DNA of 64,000 nucleotides from Odoribacter laneus YIT 12061 (lineage in GTDB: Bacteria > Bacteroidota > Bacteroidia > Bacteroidales > Marinifilaceae): positions 1,367,305-1,431,304 of the forward strand of contig NZ_JH594596.1 of NCBI RefSeq assembly GCF_000243215.1. Direction: 5' to 3'. The notes under the pieces were generated by a model. That model was given only the letters and a program-made list of their open reading frames with translations. It did not search any database and was not told where the DNA came from. The translations under genes were made by a program, and so were the position numbers. Positions 18,762 to 27,538 of this stretch are shown here, in pieces. The number at the start of each line of letters is the position of its first letter. Positions within the stretch are counted from its first letter, which is position 1.

Positions 18762-19967
18762 ATGACACACGAAAAGAAAAACTACGCCATGCCGTTAGCA
18801 TTCGTCGGCATGATGTTTTTTGCGATAGGATTTGCACTTGGGATCAATTCCTATCTCATTCCGGTACTAAAAGGTTCTCTGGAAATTTCGTCCGGAGTAT
18901 CGTATTTTATCATAGCCGTAACTTTTTTACCTTTCCTTATATTCGGTTATCCGGCTTCCATGACCATTAAAGCTATGGGTTATAAGCGGACCATGGCTTT
19001 ATCTTTTCTGATGTTTGCCATAGCTTTCGGACTCTTCATCCCGGCTGCTCATCAGGAAAGTTTCTCTTTGTTTTTGGTTGCTTGTTTCATCAGTGGAGCA
19101 GCTAATGCCTATCTTCAGGCCTCTGTAAATCCTTATGTAACGATTTTAGGTCCCCTGGAAAGTGCGGCCAAACGGATCAGTATTATGGGGATCTGCAATA
19201 AACTGGCTTGGCCGGTGGCCCCGCTCTTCCTCACCTGGATCATCGGTAAAAACATAAAGGACACGGTAATCGCCGATTTGTTTATACCATTCTATATTAT
19301 TATAGGTGTATTTATTTTATTGGGGATTATTTCTTTGCTGGCTCCCCTTCCCGAAGTAAAAGCCGTCGGGGAAGACGAAGACAATGCCGATGCTTGTCCT
19401 TATGCAGCCAATAAAACGAGTATTTTTCAGTTTCCTCATTTGCTTTTGGGTTGTTTGGCTTTATTTTTCTATGTAGGAGCCGAAACAGTTGCATTGAGTA
19501 GTTTGGTAGATTATGCAACTTACCTGAATTTACCTTATGCAGACCTCTATGCCTGGATTGCTCCCATCGGCCTAGTGATCGGTTATATATGTGGAATTGT
19601 TTTAATACCGCGGTACTTAAATCAAGCTACAGCCTTGAAAATATGCTCCGTAATTGCTATACTCGGCTCTTTATTAGTCGTGCTTGTCTCGGATAGCCTT
19701 TCGATCTGGTTTATCTCCCTGATTGCTTTGGGTTGTTCTCTGATGTGGCCGGCATTATGGCCGTTGGCAATGGCCGATCTGGGAAAATTCACAAAAGCAG
19801 GTTCTTCTTTGCTGATTATGGCGATGGCCGGACCGGTAATCATTTTGCCTTTGTTAGGCTTTTTAACGGATAATTACGGTATGCAAAATGCCTATTGGAT
19901 CTGCTTACCTTGTTTTATCTATATTTTGTATTATGCCTTAACCGGACATAAAATCAGAACAAAATAA
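18762..19967 (+). CDS. FucP-family MFS sugar transporter (possibly GlcNAc, NagP-like)
   Basis: A 401-residue inner-membrane protein with about 12 transmembrane helices. The first helix FVGMMFFAIGFALGINSYLIPVLK and the segment SGAANAYLQASVNPYVTILG match the FucP/GluP branch of proton-sugar symporters. In Bacteroidetes this branch includes glucose/galactose and N-acetylglucosamine (NagP) transporters. It is followed by an APH-fold sugar kinase and a CBM9-like gene on the same strand, which together suggest import and phosphorylation of a sugar, plausibly the GlcNAc released by the nearby GH89 and GH20 enzymes. The substrate is inferred from context only. Confidence 0.85.
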   Translation: MTHEKKNYAMPLAFVGMMFFAIGFALGINSYLIPVLKGSLEISSGVSYFIIAVTFLPFLIFGYPASMTIKAMGYKRTMALSFLMFAIAFGLFIPAAHQESFSLFLVACFISGAANAYLQASVNPYVTILGPLESAAKRISIMGICNKLAWPVAPLFLTWIIGKNIKDTVIADLFIPFYIIIGVFILLGIISLLAPLPEVKAVGEDEDNADACPYAANKTSIFQFPHLLLGCLALFFYVGAETVALSSLVDYATYLNLPYADLYAWIAPIGLVIGYICGIVLIPRYLNQATALKICSVIAILGSLLVVLVSDSLSIWFISLIALGCSLMWPALWPLAMADLGKFTKAGSSLLIMAMAGPVIILPLLGFLTDNYGMQNAYWICLPCFIYILYYALTGHKIRTK

Positions 19968-19974
19968 ACAGTAT

Positions 19975-20016
19975 GCCTCCGTGCTTTATTGCGCGCGCAA
20001 GGTAAAGCACGGAGGC
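19975..20016 (+). repeat. Stable intercistronic hairpin
   Basis: Perfect 14-bp arms GCCTCCGTGCTTTA / TAAAGCACGGAGGC enclose a 14-nt loop containing the perfect palindrome TTGCGCGCGCAA. There is no T-run after it, so it may be a processing or 3'-protecting structure between the transporter and kinase genes rather than a simple terminator. Confidence 0.75.
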
Positions 20017-20048
20017 TACTTTAAATTATAAAATTGTATTAAAATATT

Positions 20049-21149
20049 ATGGAAAATAGACTGAACAGTATTTGTAACCAGTTTCAACTGGAAGGAACGA
20101 TTTTAACAGTTAAACCGCTTGGAGAAGGTTTTATCAACGACACCTTAATGATTACCACAGCAGAAGCTACTGCACCGAATTATATCCTGCAACGGAAAAA
20201 CAAAAATATTTTTCAGAATATTCCAGCTATGATGGAAAATATTCAGCAGGTAACCACGCATTTGAAAAATAAAATTGTCGCCCAAGGAGGCGATCCGATG
20301 CGGGAAGCTCTGACGATTACTCCGACAAAAGACGGGAAACTGTATTATCAAGACGAAGACGGTGAATACTGGGCAGTATGTGTATTTATCGGGGATACGA
20401 TTGCCTATCAAAAGGCCGACACACCGGAACTTGCTTATCAGGGAGGCAAAGGGATCGGAAAGTTCCAGGCCATGTTATCCGATTTTACAGAACCTTTAAC
20501 GGATATCCTGCCGGGATTCCACAATATACGCTACCGTTTCCAACAATGGGACCAGGTATTAGCAAAAGATCCTGTGGGACGGAAAGCCACTGTCCCCAGC
20601 GAAATTCAATGGATCGAACGCCGGCGGGAAGAAATGCTGCACTTCTGGGAATTAGTGGAAAACGGTACTATCCCGACCCGGGTTACCCATAATGACACTA
20701 AAATCAATAATATCCTGTTCGATAAACAAGGCAATGTGCTTTGCGTGATCGATCTCGATACCGTATTGAGTAGTACTTGTCTGAACGACTACGGGGATGC
20801 AATGCGTTCTTATACCAATACCGGCTTGGAAGATGACGAGAATTTGGACAACGTATCCATGAATCTGGATATATTCCGGGGTTATACCCAAGGTTATCTG
20901 TCCGAAACTGCCCAATTCCTTAATCCCGCCGAAATTGATTATCTGGCTTTCTCAGCCAAATATATTACCTACGAACAAGTTCTCCGCTTTTTAATGGATT
21001 ATATAGACGGAGATAAATATTATAAAGTGAAAAATCAGGTACACAATCTGGTCCGGGCAAGAGCACAACACAAGCTTTTACAAAGTATGGAAGCTCAATA
21101 TGAACAGATGTGTTCTATCGTAAAAGAAGAAATTGCAAAGTATAAATAA
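20049..21149 (+). CDS. APH-fold sugar kinase, N-acetylhexosamine 1-kinase-like
   Basis: A 366-residue cytosolic kinase of the aminoglycoside phosphotransferase/choline kinase fold. The N-lobe has LGEGFINDTLMI near residue 25, the catalytic loop is THNDTKINNILFD near 215-228, and the metal-binding VIDLDT follows near 235. These motifs match NahK-type kinases, which phosphorylate GlcNAc/GalNAc at C1, and the related MurNAc/GlcNAc anomeric kinase AmgK. It follows the FucP-type transporter, separated by an 81-bp gap with a strong hairpin. If NahK-like it would make GlcNAc 1-phosphate rather than the 6-phosphate used by MurQ-type routes. Family is secure; exact sugar is inferred. Confidence 0.83.
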   Translation: MENRLNSICNQFQLEGTILTVKPLGEGFINDTLMITTAEATAPNYILQRKNKNIFQNIPAMMENIQQVTTHLKNKIVAQGGDPMREALTITPTKDGKLYYQDEDGEYWAVCVFIGDTIAYQKADTPELAYQGGKGIGKFQAMLSDFTEPLTDILPGFHNIRYRFQQWDQVLAKDPVGRKATVPSEIQWIERRREEMLHFWELVENGTIPTRVTHNDTKINNILFDKQGNVLCVIDLDTVLSSTCLNDYGDAMRSYTNTGLEDDENLDNVSMNLDIFRGYTQGYLSETAQFLNPAEIDYLAFSAKYITYEQVLRFLMDYIDGDKYYKVKNQVHNLVRARAQHKLLQSMEAQYEQMCSIVKEEIAKYK

Positions 21150-21153
21150 ACCG

Positions 21154-21302
21154 AAAAAGGTATCCCCAAAATCCGTTTCTTGCAGGATATTCCCACACCT
21201 GAAAAAGCTCGTTCGGCTATCTATCAGCCAAGAAGTGAACTGTTTTCAGCAGAAAGTATGAATTTCCTATTTTCCGGAACAGGATTTTTCGGATACCTTT
21301 TT
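21154..21302. repeat. Imperfect inverted repeat (21-bp arms) between kinase and CBM9-like gene
   Basis: The arms at 21154-21174 and 21282-21302 match at 19 of 21 positions; each carries AAAAAGGTATCC in opposite orientation. They enclose about 107 bp containing a smaller stem GGCT/AGCC. This fills nearly the whole gap before the next gene. It could be a terminator, an mRNA structure, or the remains of a small foldback element. Confidence 0.65.
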
Positions 21303-21319
21303 CCACGCTATCGCCAGCT

Positions 21320-21961
21320 ATGTTTCAGGTTAAAAAAATTTCCGCCCTTCGTCCCGATTCTTTAAAAGAAGCCGGTATACTTTTGGAAGAAATTCCAGCC
21401 CAGCCTGTCCTCTGTAACAACTGGCCGGAACAATATCCTTATTCTCCTCTGGTTCAGTTTCGTATAGCTCATAATGATCAGGAAATTTTTATCCGTTTTG
21501 ATGTCACAGAAAAATATACGATGGCTAGGGTAAATACGGATAACGGTCCCGTATGGACTGATTCCTGTGTAGAATTTTTCATTGCACCGGATGAGGCTGG
21601 ATATTATAATTGTGAATTCAACTGCATTGGGAAAGCCTTAGTCGGTTACCGTAAAAAAGGAGAAACAGCCTTGCATGCCCCCTCTTTATTGATGTCGTCT
21701 ATAAAACGATATTCCACCCTCGGAACAGAAAATTTTGAAGAAAAAAACGGAAATAACCGTTGGTCTCTCCTGGTTTCCCTTCCGGTTCATCTTTTATTCC
21801 GACACAATTTCCGTCGTTTATCCGGCCTGCAGGCTAAGGCCAATGTATACAAATGCGGAGATCATCTTTCAGAACCTCATTTCCTATCCTGGTATCCGAT
21901 CGACACAGCCCAGCCCAACTTTCATGTTCCTCAGTTTTTTACAGACATCGAATTCCAATAG
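21320..21961 (+). CDS. CBM9-like (carbohydrate-binding family 9-like) protein
   Basis: A 213-residue protein without an evident signal peptide. It has the CBM9/DOMON-like jelly-roll signature DNGPVWTDSCVEFFIAP near residue 75, followed by YYNCEFNCIGKALVGYRK and, near the end, EPHFLSWYPIDTAQPNFHVPQFF. Such stand-alone proteins are widespread in Bacteroidetes and often sit in sugar-use loci. The ATG at 21320 is the first good start after the foldback. The apparent lack of a secretion signal makes a surface role unlikely. Together with the transporter and kinase it may belong to an amino-sugar cluster. Function unproven. Confidence 0.78.
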   Translation: MFQVKKISALRPDSLKEAGILLEEIPAQPVLCNNWPEQYPYSPLVQFRIAHNDQEIFIRFDVTEKYTMARVNTDNGPVWTDSCVEFFIAPDEAGYYNCEFNCIGKALVGYRKKGETALHAPSLLMSSIKRYSTLGTENFEEKNGNNRWSLLVSLPVHLLFRHNFRRLSGLQAKANVYKCGDHLSEPHFLSWYPIDTAQPNFHVPQFFTDIEFQ

Positions 21962-21985
21962 ATGCTCAAATGGAAAAGGGAATTG

Positions 21986-22015
21986 TTCCCAAAGGAAAAG
22001 TTTTTCCTTTGGGAA
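21986..22015. terminator. Bidirectional terminator between convergent genes
   Basis: A perfect 14-bp stem TTCCCAAAGGAAAA / TTTTCCTTTGGGAA with a 2-nt centre lies between the CBM9-like gene (plus) and the yitT gene (minus), which converge. The T-tracts are inside the stem rather than after it, so termination efficiency is uncertain. Confidence 0.65.
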
Positions 22016-22100
22016 ATCTGTATGCCTTCCCAGCACAGAGGTGTGGGGTTGCTGACAGACAGCATGCAAAAGACCGTTTAAACATTCGAGTAAACGCCAC

Positions 22101-23018
22101 TTATTCTTCAAGCCGCTTAAAACCCAGTCCCAGAATCTCCTGCGCATTGAGTATAGTGGTAAAAGCCTGAGGATCTATTTTATAAATAGCCCGCTGCAAC
22201 GTAACCATTTCCCGTCGGCTAACTACAGTCATAATCATTTCTTTTTCCGTACGGTTAAACATCCCTCTCACCGGCATGATCGATCCCCCCCTATGTAATT
22301 CGACCAGAATATATTGCCGGATTTCTTCTATTTTATCCGTTACAATAAAAAAAGTTTTATCACTTGAATACCCTTGCATGACAATATCAATCACTTTTCC
22401 CATCAGGAAAATAGTCAGCCAGGAATAAAAAGGAATTTTCCAGTCCTGAAAAACCAATAAACCGCATAATACAATAGAGGAATCTACAATCATCTGTAAC
22501 ATCCCGATAGGTTTCCGGGTTAATTTACTCAATATCGAAGTAAATACATCCGTTCCTCCGCTGGAAGAGCGGGTTTTCAATATTAAACCGACCCCTATCC
22601 CGATGACGACACCCCCAAAAATACTGGCTAATAGTACTTCATCCTGTAACTGAAAAGGATCGTACGGATGGGGATGCCCGCACTTTTCCAATAAAAAGGG
22701 TACGCCATCAGCAAAAAAAGCAACCAGAATAAAGCAAATGAATGTCTTCAAACCAAATTGCTTACCCAAGACTTTTACACCCCATAAACTCAACGGCAAA
22801 TTGAAACACAAAGCCGCCATACCGATAGGAAAACCTAATTTATAATGCAAAATCGTAGCAATACCATAAATACCGCCCGGTACAATTTTATAAGGAGTCA
22901 TAAAAAAAGTATACCCCATGGCCAGGACAAAAGAACCGATCACTAATAAACCATAGGTACGAAACCAAGCCGCAGAAAAAATTTTTTCTTTATAAAAAAC
23001 AGGATTTAAAGCATTCAT
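22101..23018 (-). CDS. YitT family membrane protein (DUF161/DUF2179)
   Basis: A 305-residue inner-membrane protein with about five hydrophobic helices in the first 210 residues (GSFVLAMGYTFFMTPYKIVPGGIYGIATIL, then RSSSGGTDVFTSILSK) and a cytosolic C-terminal DUF2179 domain (TDKIEEIRQYILVELHRGGS...IMTVVSRREMVTLQRAIYKIDPQAFTTI). YitT proteins are common in Bacteroidetes and Firmicutes; their transport role is unknown. Length and domain order match the family. It is divergent from htpG. Confidence 0.9.
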   Translation of the reverse strand: MNALNPVFYKEKIFSAAWFRTYGLLVIGSFVLAMGYTFFMTPYKIVPGGIYGIATILHYKLGFPIGMAALCFNLPLSLWGVKVLGKQFGLKTFICFILVAFFADGVPFLLEKCGHPHPYDPFQLQDEVLLASIFGGVVIGIGVGLILKTRSSSGGTDVFTSILSKLTRKPIGMLQMIVDSSIVLCGLLVFQDWKIPFYSWLTIFLMGKVIDIVMQGYSSDKTFFIVTDKIEEIRQYILVELHRGGSIMPVRGMFNRTEKEMIMTVVSRREMVTLQRAIYKIDPQAFTTILNAQEILGLGFKRLEE

Positions 23019-23437
23019 TTTTACAAAATTATTTTAATCAGTTAACACTCCACTTTTAATTCTGATGGAACGAATGTTTCCTATTGAAAAGACTGCATTT
23101 CACTTTCAATCTGGCCTTACAAACGCTCTCTCTTATAAACCGAATATCTTTCTATTTTTAAAACGGCTCAAATATAAGGGGGTCTCCCAGAAAAAAACAT
23201 GATTTATATCAGATCTTCTCCTTTCCCTTCTTTGCTTTATAAGTTTCCGGGCTTCCTAAAAGTCTGTTGGAAAAACTGAAAAGCTTTTCCACCTGATTGA
23301 CAATTCCGATGAAAGCACCCAGGATACCGATAAACATTTATGCTGTCATCCTGTCAGTTTTCCGATTCTGGCACAACAATTGTCTGTAGAAAAGCGTAAA
23401 TTTTAGCATATAATTAATCATATAAAATACAAATGTT
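23019..23437. other. Divergent intergenic region, yitT/htpG
   Basis: This 419-bp gap must hold the promoters of the divergent yitT and htpG genes. No good TAnnTTTG element was found upstream of htpG; TAAATTTT near 23397 is a weak candidate. It also contains the 42-codon frame listed separately at 23209-23337. Confidence 0.5.
23209..23337 (-). CDS. Candidate small protein (42 aa), amphipathic helix plus basic tail
   Basis: A 43-codon frame with ATG at 23335-23337 and TGA at 23209-23211. It starts MFIGILGAFIGIVNQVEKLF and ends in a lysine-rich tail (YKAKKGKEKI). The hydrophobic or amphipathic N-terminus followed by a charged tail resembles small membrane peptides. It is not recognised and could be a chance frame; no promoter or conservation can be shown from here. 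Confidence 0.3.
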   Translation of the reverse strand: MFIGILGAFIGIVNQVEKLFSFSNRLLGSPETYKAKKGKEKI

Positions 23438-25489
23438 ATGACAACAGGAAAAATAGGTGTTTCAACGAAAGATTTATTTCCAATTATCAAAAAATTCCTT
23501 TATTCTGACCATGATATTTTTCTGAGGGAAATCGTTTCCAATGCAGTAGATGCAACTCAAAAATTAAAAGTACTGGCTTCTACGGGAGAAATAAAAGAGG
23601 AACTGGGGGACTTGAAAATCCGGGTAAAAGCTGACAAAGAGGCAGGAACATTGACGGTTTCGGATCATGGAATCGGGATGACCCGTGAGGAAGTAGAGAA
23701 ATATATCAATCAAATTGCTTTTTCCGGAGCAGAAGAATTTCTGGAAAAACATAAGGACGATGCAGCAACCATTATCGGTCATTTCGGACTGGGTTTCTAT
23801 TCTGCCTTTATGGTAAGCGATAAGGTGGAAATTGTCACGAAATCTTATAAAGAAGGGGCACAGGCTGTAAAATGGACTTGTAGCGGCGATCCGGAGTACA
23901 CCTTAGATGATATTGAAAAAGCAGAAAGAGGTACAGATATTATTATGCATTTGAATGCCGATGAAAAAGAATTTCTGGAAGATAACAAAGTCAATGAATT
24001 ACTGAACAAATATTGCAAATTCTTACCGGTAGAGATTATTTTCGGCAAAAAGAAAGAATGGAAAGACGGAAAATATGTCGATACAGAAGAAGACAATGTC
24101 ATTAACGATATCAATCCGGCTTGGACACGTAAACCTTCCGATTTAAAAGAAGAGGATTATCTCAAGTTTTATCATCAACTATATCCGATGGCTGAAGATC
24201 CCCTCTTCCACATTCATTTAAATGTAGATTATCCCTTTAATCTGACAGGTATACTGTATTTCCCTAAGATCAATAACAAATTCGAAATACAGAAGAATAA
24301 AATACAATTATACAGCAATCAGGTCTATGTAACAGATTCTGTGGAAGGGATTGTCCCGGAATACCTGACGCTTTTACACGGAGTGATCGATTCGCCGGAT
24401 ATCCCGCTGAATGTATCCCGTTCTTATTTGCAAAGCGACCGGAATGTCAAAAAGATTTCCAATCATATTACCAAAAAAGTAGTAGATAGCTTAAGTGATA
24501 TTTTCAAAAATACCCGGGAAGAATATGAAAAGAAATGGGATGATTTGAAAATTTTTATCCAATATGGTATACTGACGGATGAAAAATTCGCAGAAAGGGC
24601 AAAAGATATTTATTTATTGAAAAACACCGACGGTAAATATTTCACTTTTGAAGAATACGATAATCTGATTCAGGCCAATCAAACGGATAAAGATAAAAAT
24701 ATAGTTTGCCTCTACGCCACAGATGCTACCGAACAATACAGCTATATAGAAAAAGCCAAGGCAAAAGGATACGATGTCTTGTTAATGGACGGTCAGTTAG
24801 ACACTCATTTCATTAACCATCTGGAACAGAAAAATTCAGACCATAAATACCTGAGAGTAGATGCTGATGTGGTAGAAAAATTAATTCCGAAAGAAGAGGC
24901 CCGTCAATCCGATCTGAGTGAAGAAGAACAAAATAACCTCCGTCCGGTATTTTCCTCTCCCTTGCCTAAAGACAACGGTATGTTTTTAGTCAGCTTCGAG
25001 GCTTTGGGAGAAGACAGTGACCCGGTTGTCGTTACCCGTTCCGAATTTATGCGCCGGATGAAAGAGATGGCAGCTTTAAATCCCGGCATGGGCTTTTACG
25101 GAGCAATGGGCGACCAATATACTTTAGTGGTCAATACAGATCATAAATTGGTAAAAGATGTACTGGCCGACGAAAAGAAAACAATGAACGCTAAATTGGA
25201 ACCCCTCGATTTCGAAATCAAAGAAATGGAAGGGAAAAAGACAGAACTGAATGAACTGAACAAAGATAAAAAAGAGGAAGAGATCCCTCAAGTCGATAAA
25301 GACCGCTTAAAAGAGTATGACGAAAAAATCAATACCATGCGTCAACAAAAAGAAACATTGCTGGCAGAATATGGAAAAGAAAACAAGATTGTGGGACAAT
25401 TGATTGATCTGGCTCTTTTAGCCAACGGCCTTCTCAAAGGAGAAGCGCTCAACAAATTTGTAAAGAGAAGCGTAGAGCTGATCAAATAA
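23438..25489 (+). CDS. htpG: Molecular chaperone HtpG (Hsp90)
   Basis: A 683-residue cytosolic ATP-dependent chaperone. The N-terminal GHKL ATPase is complete: [15 protein letters not shown] near residue 28, DHGIGMT near 75 and [14 protein letters not shown] near 115. The middle domain has the conserved [17 protein letters not shown] near 328. The C-terminal dimerisation domain includes a charged stretch, [20 protein letters not shown]. Length is somewhat longer than E. coli HtpG (624), as is common in Bacteroidetes. It is a single gene, closed by a strong terminator. Confidence 0.97.
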   Translation: MTTGKIGVSTKDLFPIIKKFLYSDHDIFLREIVSNAVDATQKLKVLASTGEIKEELGDLKIRVKADKEAGTLTVSDHGIGMTREEVEKYINQIAFSGAEEFLEKHKDDAATIIGHFGLGFYSAFMVSDKVEIVTKSYKEGAQAVKWTCSGDPEYTLDDIEKAERGTDIIMHLNADEKEFLEDNKVNELLNKYCKFLPVEIIFGKKKEWKDGKYVDTEEDNVINDINPAWTRKPSDLKEEDYLKFYHQLYPMAEDPLFHIHLNVDYPFNLTGILYFPKINNKFEIQKNKIQLYSNQVYVTDSVEGIVPEYLTLLHGVIDSPDIPLNVSRSYLQSDRNVKKISNHITKKVVDSLSDIFKNTREEYEKKWDDLKIFIQYGILTDEKFAERAKDIYLLKNTDGKYFTFEEYDNLIQANQTDKDKNIVCLYATDATEQYSYIEKAKAKGYDVLLMDGQLDTHFINHLEQKNSDHKYLRVDADVVEKLIPKEEARQSDLSEEEQNNLRPVFSSPLPKDNGMFLVSFEALGEDSDPVVVTRSEFMRRMKEMAALNPGMGFYGAMGDQYTLVVNTDHKLVKDVLADEKKTMNAKLEPLDFEIKEMEGKKTELNELNKDKKEEEIPQVDKDRLKEYDEKINTMRQQKETLLAEYGKENKIVGQLIDLALLANGLLKGEALNKFVKRSVELIK

Positions 25490-25510
25490 CCCTTTCCTGT
25501 CATTCTCTGG

Positions 25511-25545
25511 AAGGTTGTCCAAAAAAATTTTTGGACAACCTTTTT
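25511..25545 (+). terminator. Rho-independent terminator after htpG
   Basis: Stem AAGGTTGTCC...GGACAACCTT extended by A/T pairs and followed by TTTTTATTTA, starting about 20 bp after the htpG stop. The histidine kinase gene converges from the other side and may use the same hairpin. Confidence 0.9.
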
Positions 25546-25564
25546 ATTTAGGATGGCCTCTCTG

Positions 25565-27529
25565 CTAGGATAAAGGATAAGTAAAAATAAGGGTGGGCGC
25601 TTCCGAATCGTTCGGATATACTTCATAGGTTCCTCCAAAATAATGAATCAAGTGGGAATTAATCTCATTCCGGACTAAAGTTGTTCTGTTTCCTTGAAAA
25701 TCCTTGGCCAAAGGCGTATTTATCACACGAAACACCAGCTTCTTCTCTGCTTCATGTTGTTCGATATGAATAATCGTCCGATAAATATCCGTATTACTTT
25801 CCTTCTTAAAAATAATAAGACTTCGAAGCAATGCCAAAAAATTTCTCCGGTCTGTCGTGATGGATATCTCTTGAATGGTCGTCTGTAGAAAAGGCTGAAC
25901 TATATTTTTTTCAAATTGACGAGCCCTATCTATTGCTTCCCGGCACATTTCCATAAGGTCGCAGTTTTCCTGCTGATATTTGATTTTACCCGATTCTAAA
26001 CGGGAAAGTTCCAGGATATTATTGACATAGTCCAACAGTTGTTCTGCATTTTCCTGTATGATTTTTCCGTATTCTACTTTACTTTCTTTATCGAAATCCG
26101 CATCCACCTCCATTAACAATTCTGCGAATCCGACAACGGCATTCAACGAGATCCGTATATCGTGACTGATTTCTGTTCGCAGACGTTCTTTGGCCCGGTT
26201 ATTGGCTTCTGAACGGGCAGCAGCTTCCGCAGCAGCTTTCTCGGATTGGACAATTTTCCGGGAAAGAGAGCGCGTATAAATATAGAAGAAAAAAATCAAC
26301 ACAAAAAGTATGGCTAAAACACTCAGTATCCGGATCAGATTCGTATTACTGATCTTTTGTTTTTCCAACAACAGCTCGTCGATATGATAAACTTCCTTCA
26401 CTTGGTCCAATTGACTGGCCGAGAAAGCATTATTCAACGAGTCCTGGGTGTGTATCAAATACCGAAGTGTCGTAATGGCTCCTTCAATATCCCCCTTGTC
26501 TTTTTGAGTCATAGCTTTGTAACTCATTAACATCCCAAAAGTATAGACATAATTCTTCAGTATTACAGGGGTCACCTCATCTATCAAAGCAATACTTTTA
26601 TCGTATTCCCGGGTTTGGGAAAAATACTGCAATTGCATCAGTTGTACATTTAGCCAAAAAACAGGATCCACATGAGGAGCTAAAAGAGCTTTCGCTTTTT
26701 CAATGTGTTCTTGTACCTGGGAAAAATTCTTTTTATTTAAAAAATGCATGATATATTTCACCTGACAATCTATGGCCATATTGGTCCAATTATTTTTTGC
26801 CTCCGGTTCCTTCGTCATTACCTCCTGCAAGACTTCCGTCATTTCCTGTAAATAAGGCATTTTTGCACTGTCTTGTCCGATATTTCCATAATTACCCGCA
26901 ATACGGGATAGTATATCCACTCGCAAACTCAATTTTGTCCGCTCTGTAAAACGTTTATGTGCCTTGATTAATATTTCTAATGATTCCGACCGACGACTGG
27001 AAACCGAATAAGCGCAGGCCAAGCTGTTATAAGCGGCGATCTCTCCGTTATGGCTACGATAACGTATGGCTTCCTCCAAAACGTCTTTAGCGGTATATAT
27101 CGCTTTCTCTACCTTTCGTTTAGAAGCCTGCGCCCGACTAAGAGCAGCTTTTTGTTCCAGATAATAATCATATGTTCCCCTTTGAAGAGCCATCTCTTTT
27201 AATTTATCGACCCAATACGATAAACTATCCGGATCATGCCGCTTATCAAAGCAAGTTGCCATATAATAAGCTCCTAAATTTTCATAATAGGCATTCTCCT
27301 GACGGATACTTTCTTCCCATAAAGAAGCAGCAAAAAATTTATCCAAAGGCGGATATTGGTGGCAATAAGCCATTCGCTCCAGATAGGACAAACGGGTACT
27401 GTCTGCTGGCAATAATTCTATTACTTTCTGAAGGCTATCCCGGTAGTGTATCCCTTCTACCTTATCTCCTCCAAATAGAAAAGAAAAAGAGCCCATAGAA
27501 ATATAGATCAGTAATAGAAATTTTTTCAT
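25565..27529 (-). CDS. TPR histidine kinase-like protein with degenerate ATPase domain
   Basis: A 654-residue protein with a signal peptide, a periplasmic TPR-like helical domain (residues about 25-390), a transmembrane helix near 405-425 (IRILSVLAILFVLIFFFYIY), and a HisKA helix pair with an apparent phospho-histidine in EISHDIRISLNAVVGFAELL. The domain that should be HATPase is abnormal: where the N-box is expected there is LLRSLIIFKKES without the usual asparagines, the region expected to hold DxGxG reads RVINTPLAKDFQG, and no GxGLGL loop is visible. It probably cannot bind ATP by itself. It lies 9 bp after the intact paralogue upstream, so it may work as its partner in a heterodimer. Alternatively it is a decaying gene, though its frame is fully open. 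Confidence 0.8.
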   Translation of the reverse strand: MKKFLLLIYISMGSFSFLFGGDKVEGIHYRDSLQKVIELLPADSTRLSYLERMAYCHQYPPLDKFFAASLWEESIRQENAYYENLGAYYMATCFDKRHDPDSLSYWVDKLKEMALQRGTYDYYLEQKAALSRAQASKRKVEKAIYTAKDVLEEAIRYRSHNGEIAAYNSLACAYSVSSRRSESLEILIKAHKRFTERTKLSLRVDILSRIAGNYGNIGQDSAKMPYLQEMTEVLQEVMTKEPEAKNNWTNMAIDCQVKYIMHFLNKKNFSQVQEHIEKAKALLAPHVDPVFWLNVQLMQLQYFSQTREYDKSIALIDEVTPVILKNYVYTFGMLMSYKAMTQKDKGDIEGAITTLRYLIHTQDSLNNAFSASQLDQVKEVYHIDELLLEKQKISNTNLIRILSVLAILFVLIFFFYIYTRSLSRKIVQSEKAAAEAAARSEANNRAKERLRTEISHDIRISLNAVVGFAELLMEVDADFDKESKVEYGKIIQENAEQLLDYVNNILELSRLESGKIKYQQENCDLMEMCREAIDRARQFEKNIVQPFLQTTIQEISITTDRRNFLALLRSLIIFKKESNTDIYRTIIHIEQHEAEKKLVFRVINTPLAKDFQGNRTTLVRNEINSHLIHYFGGTYEVYPNDSEAPTLIFTYPLS

Positions 27530-27538
27530 CCGTAATTT

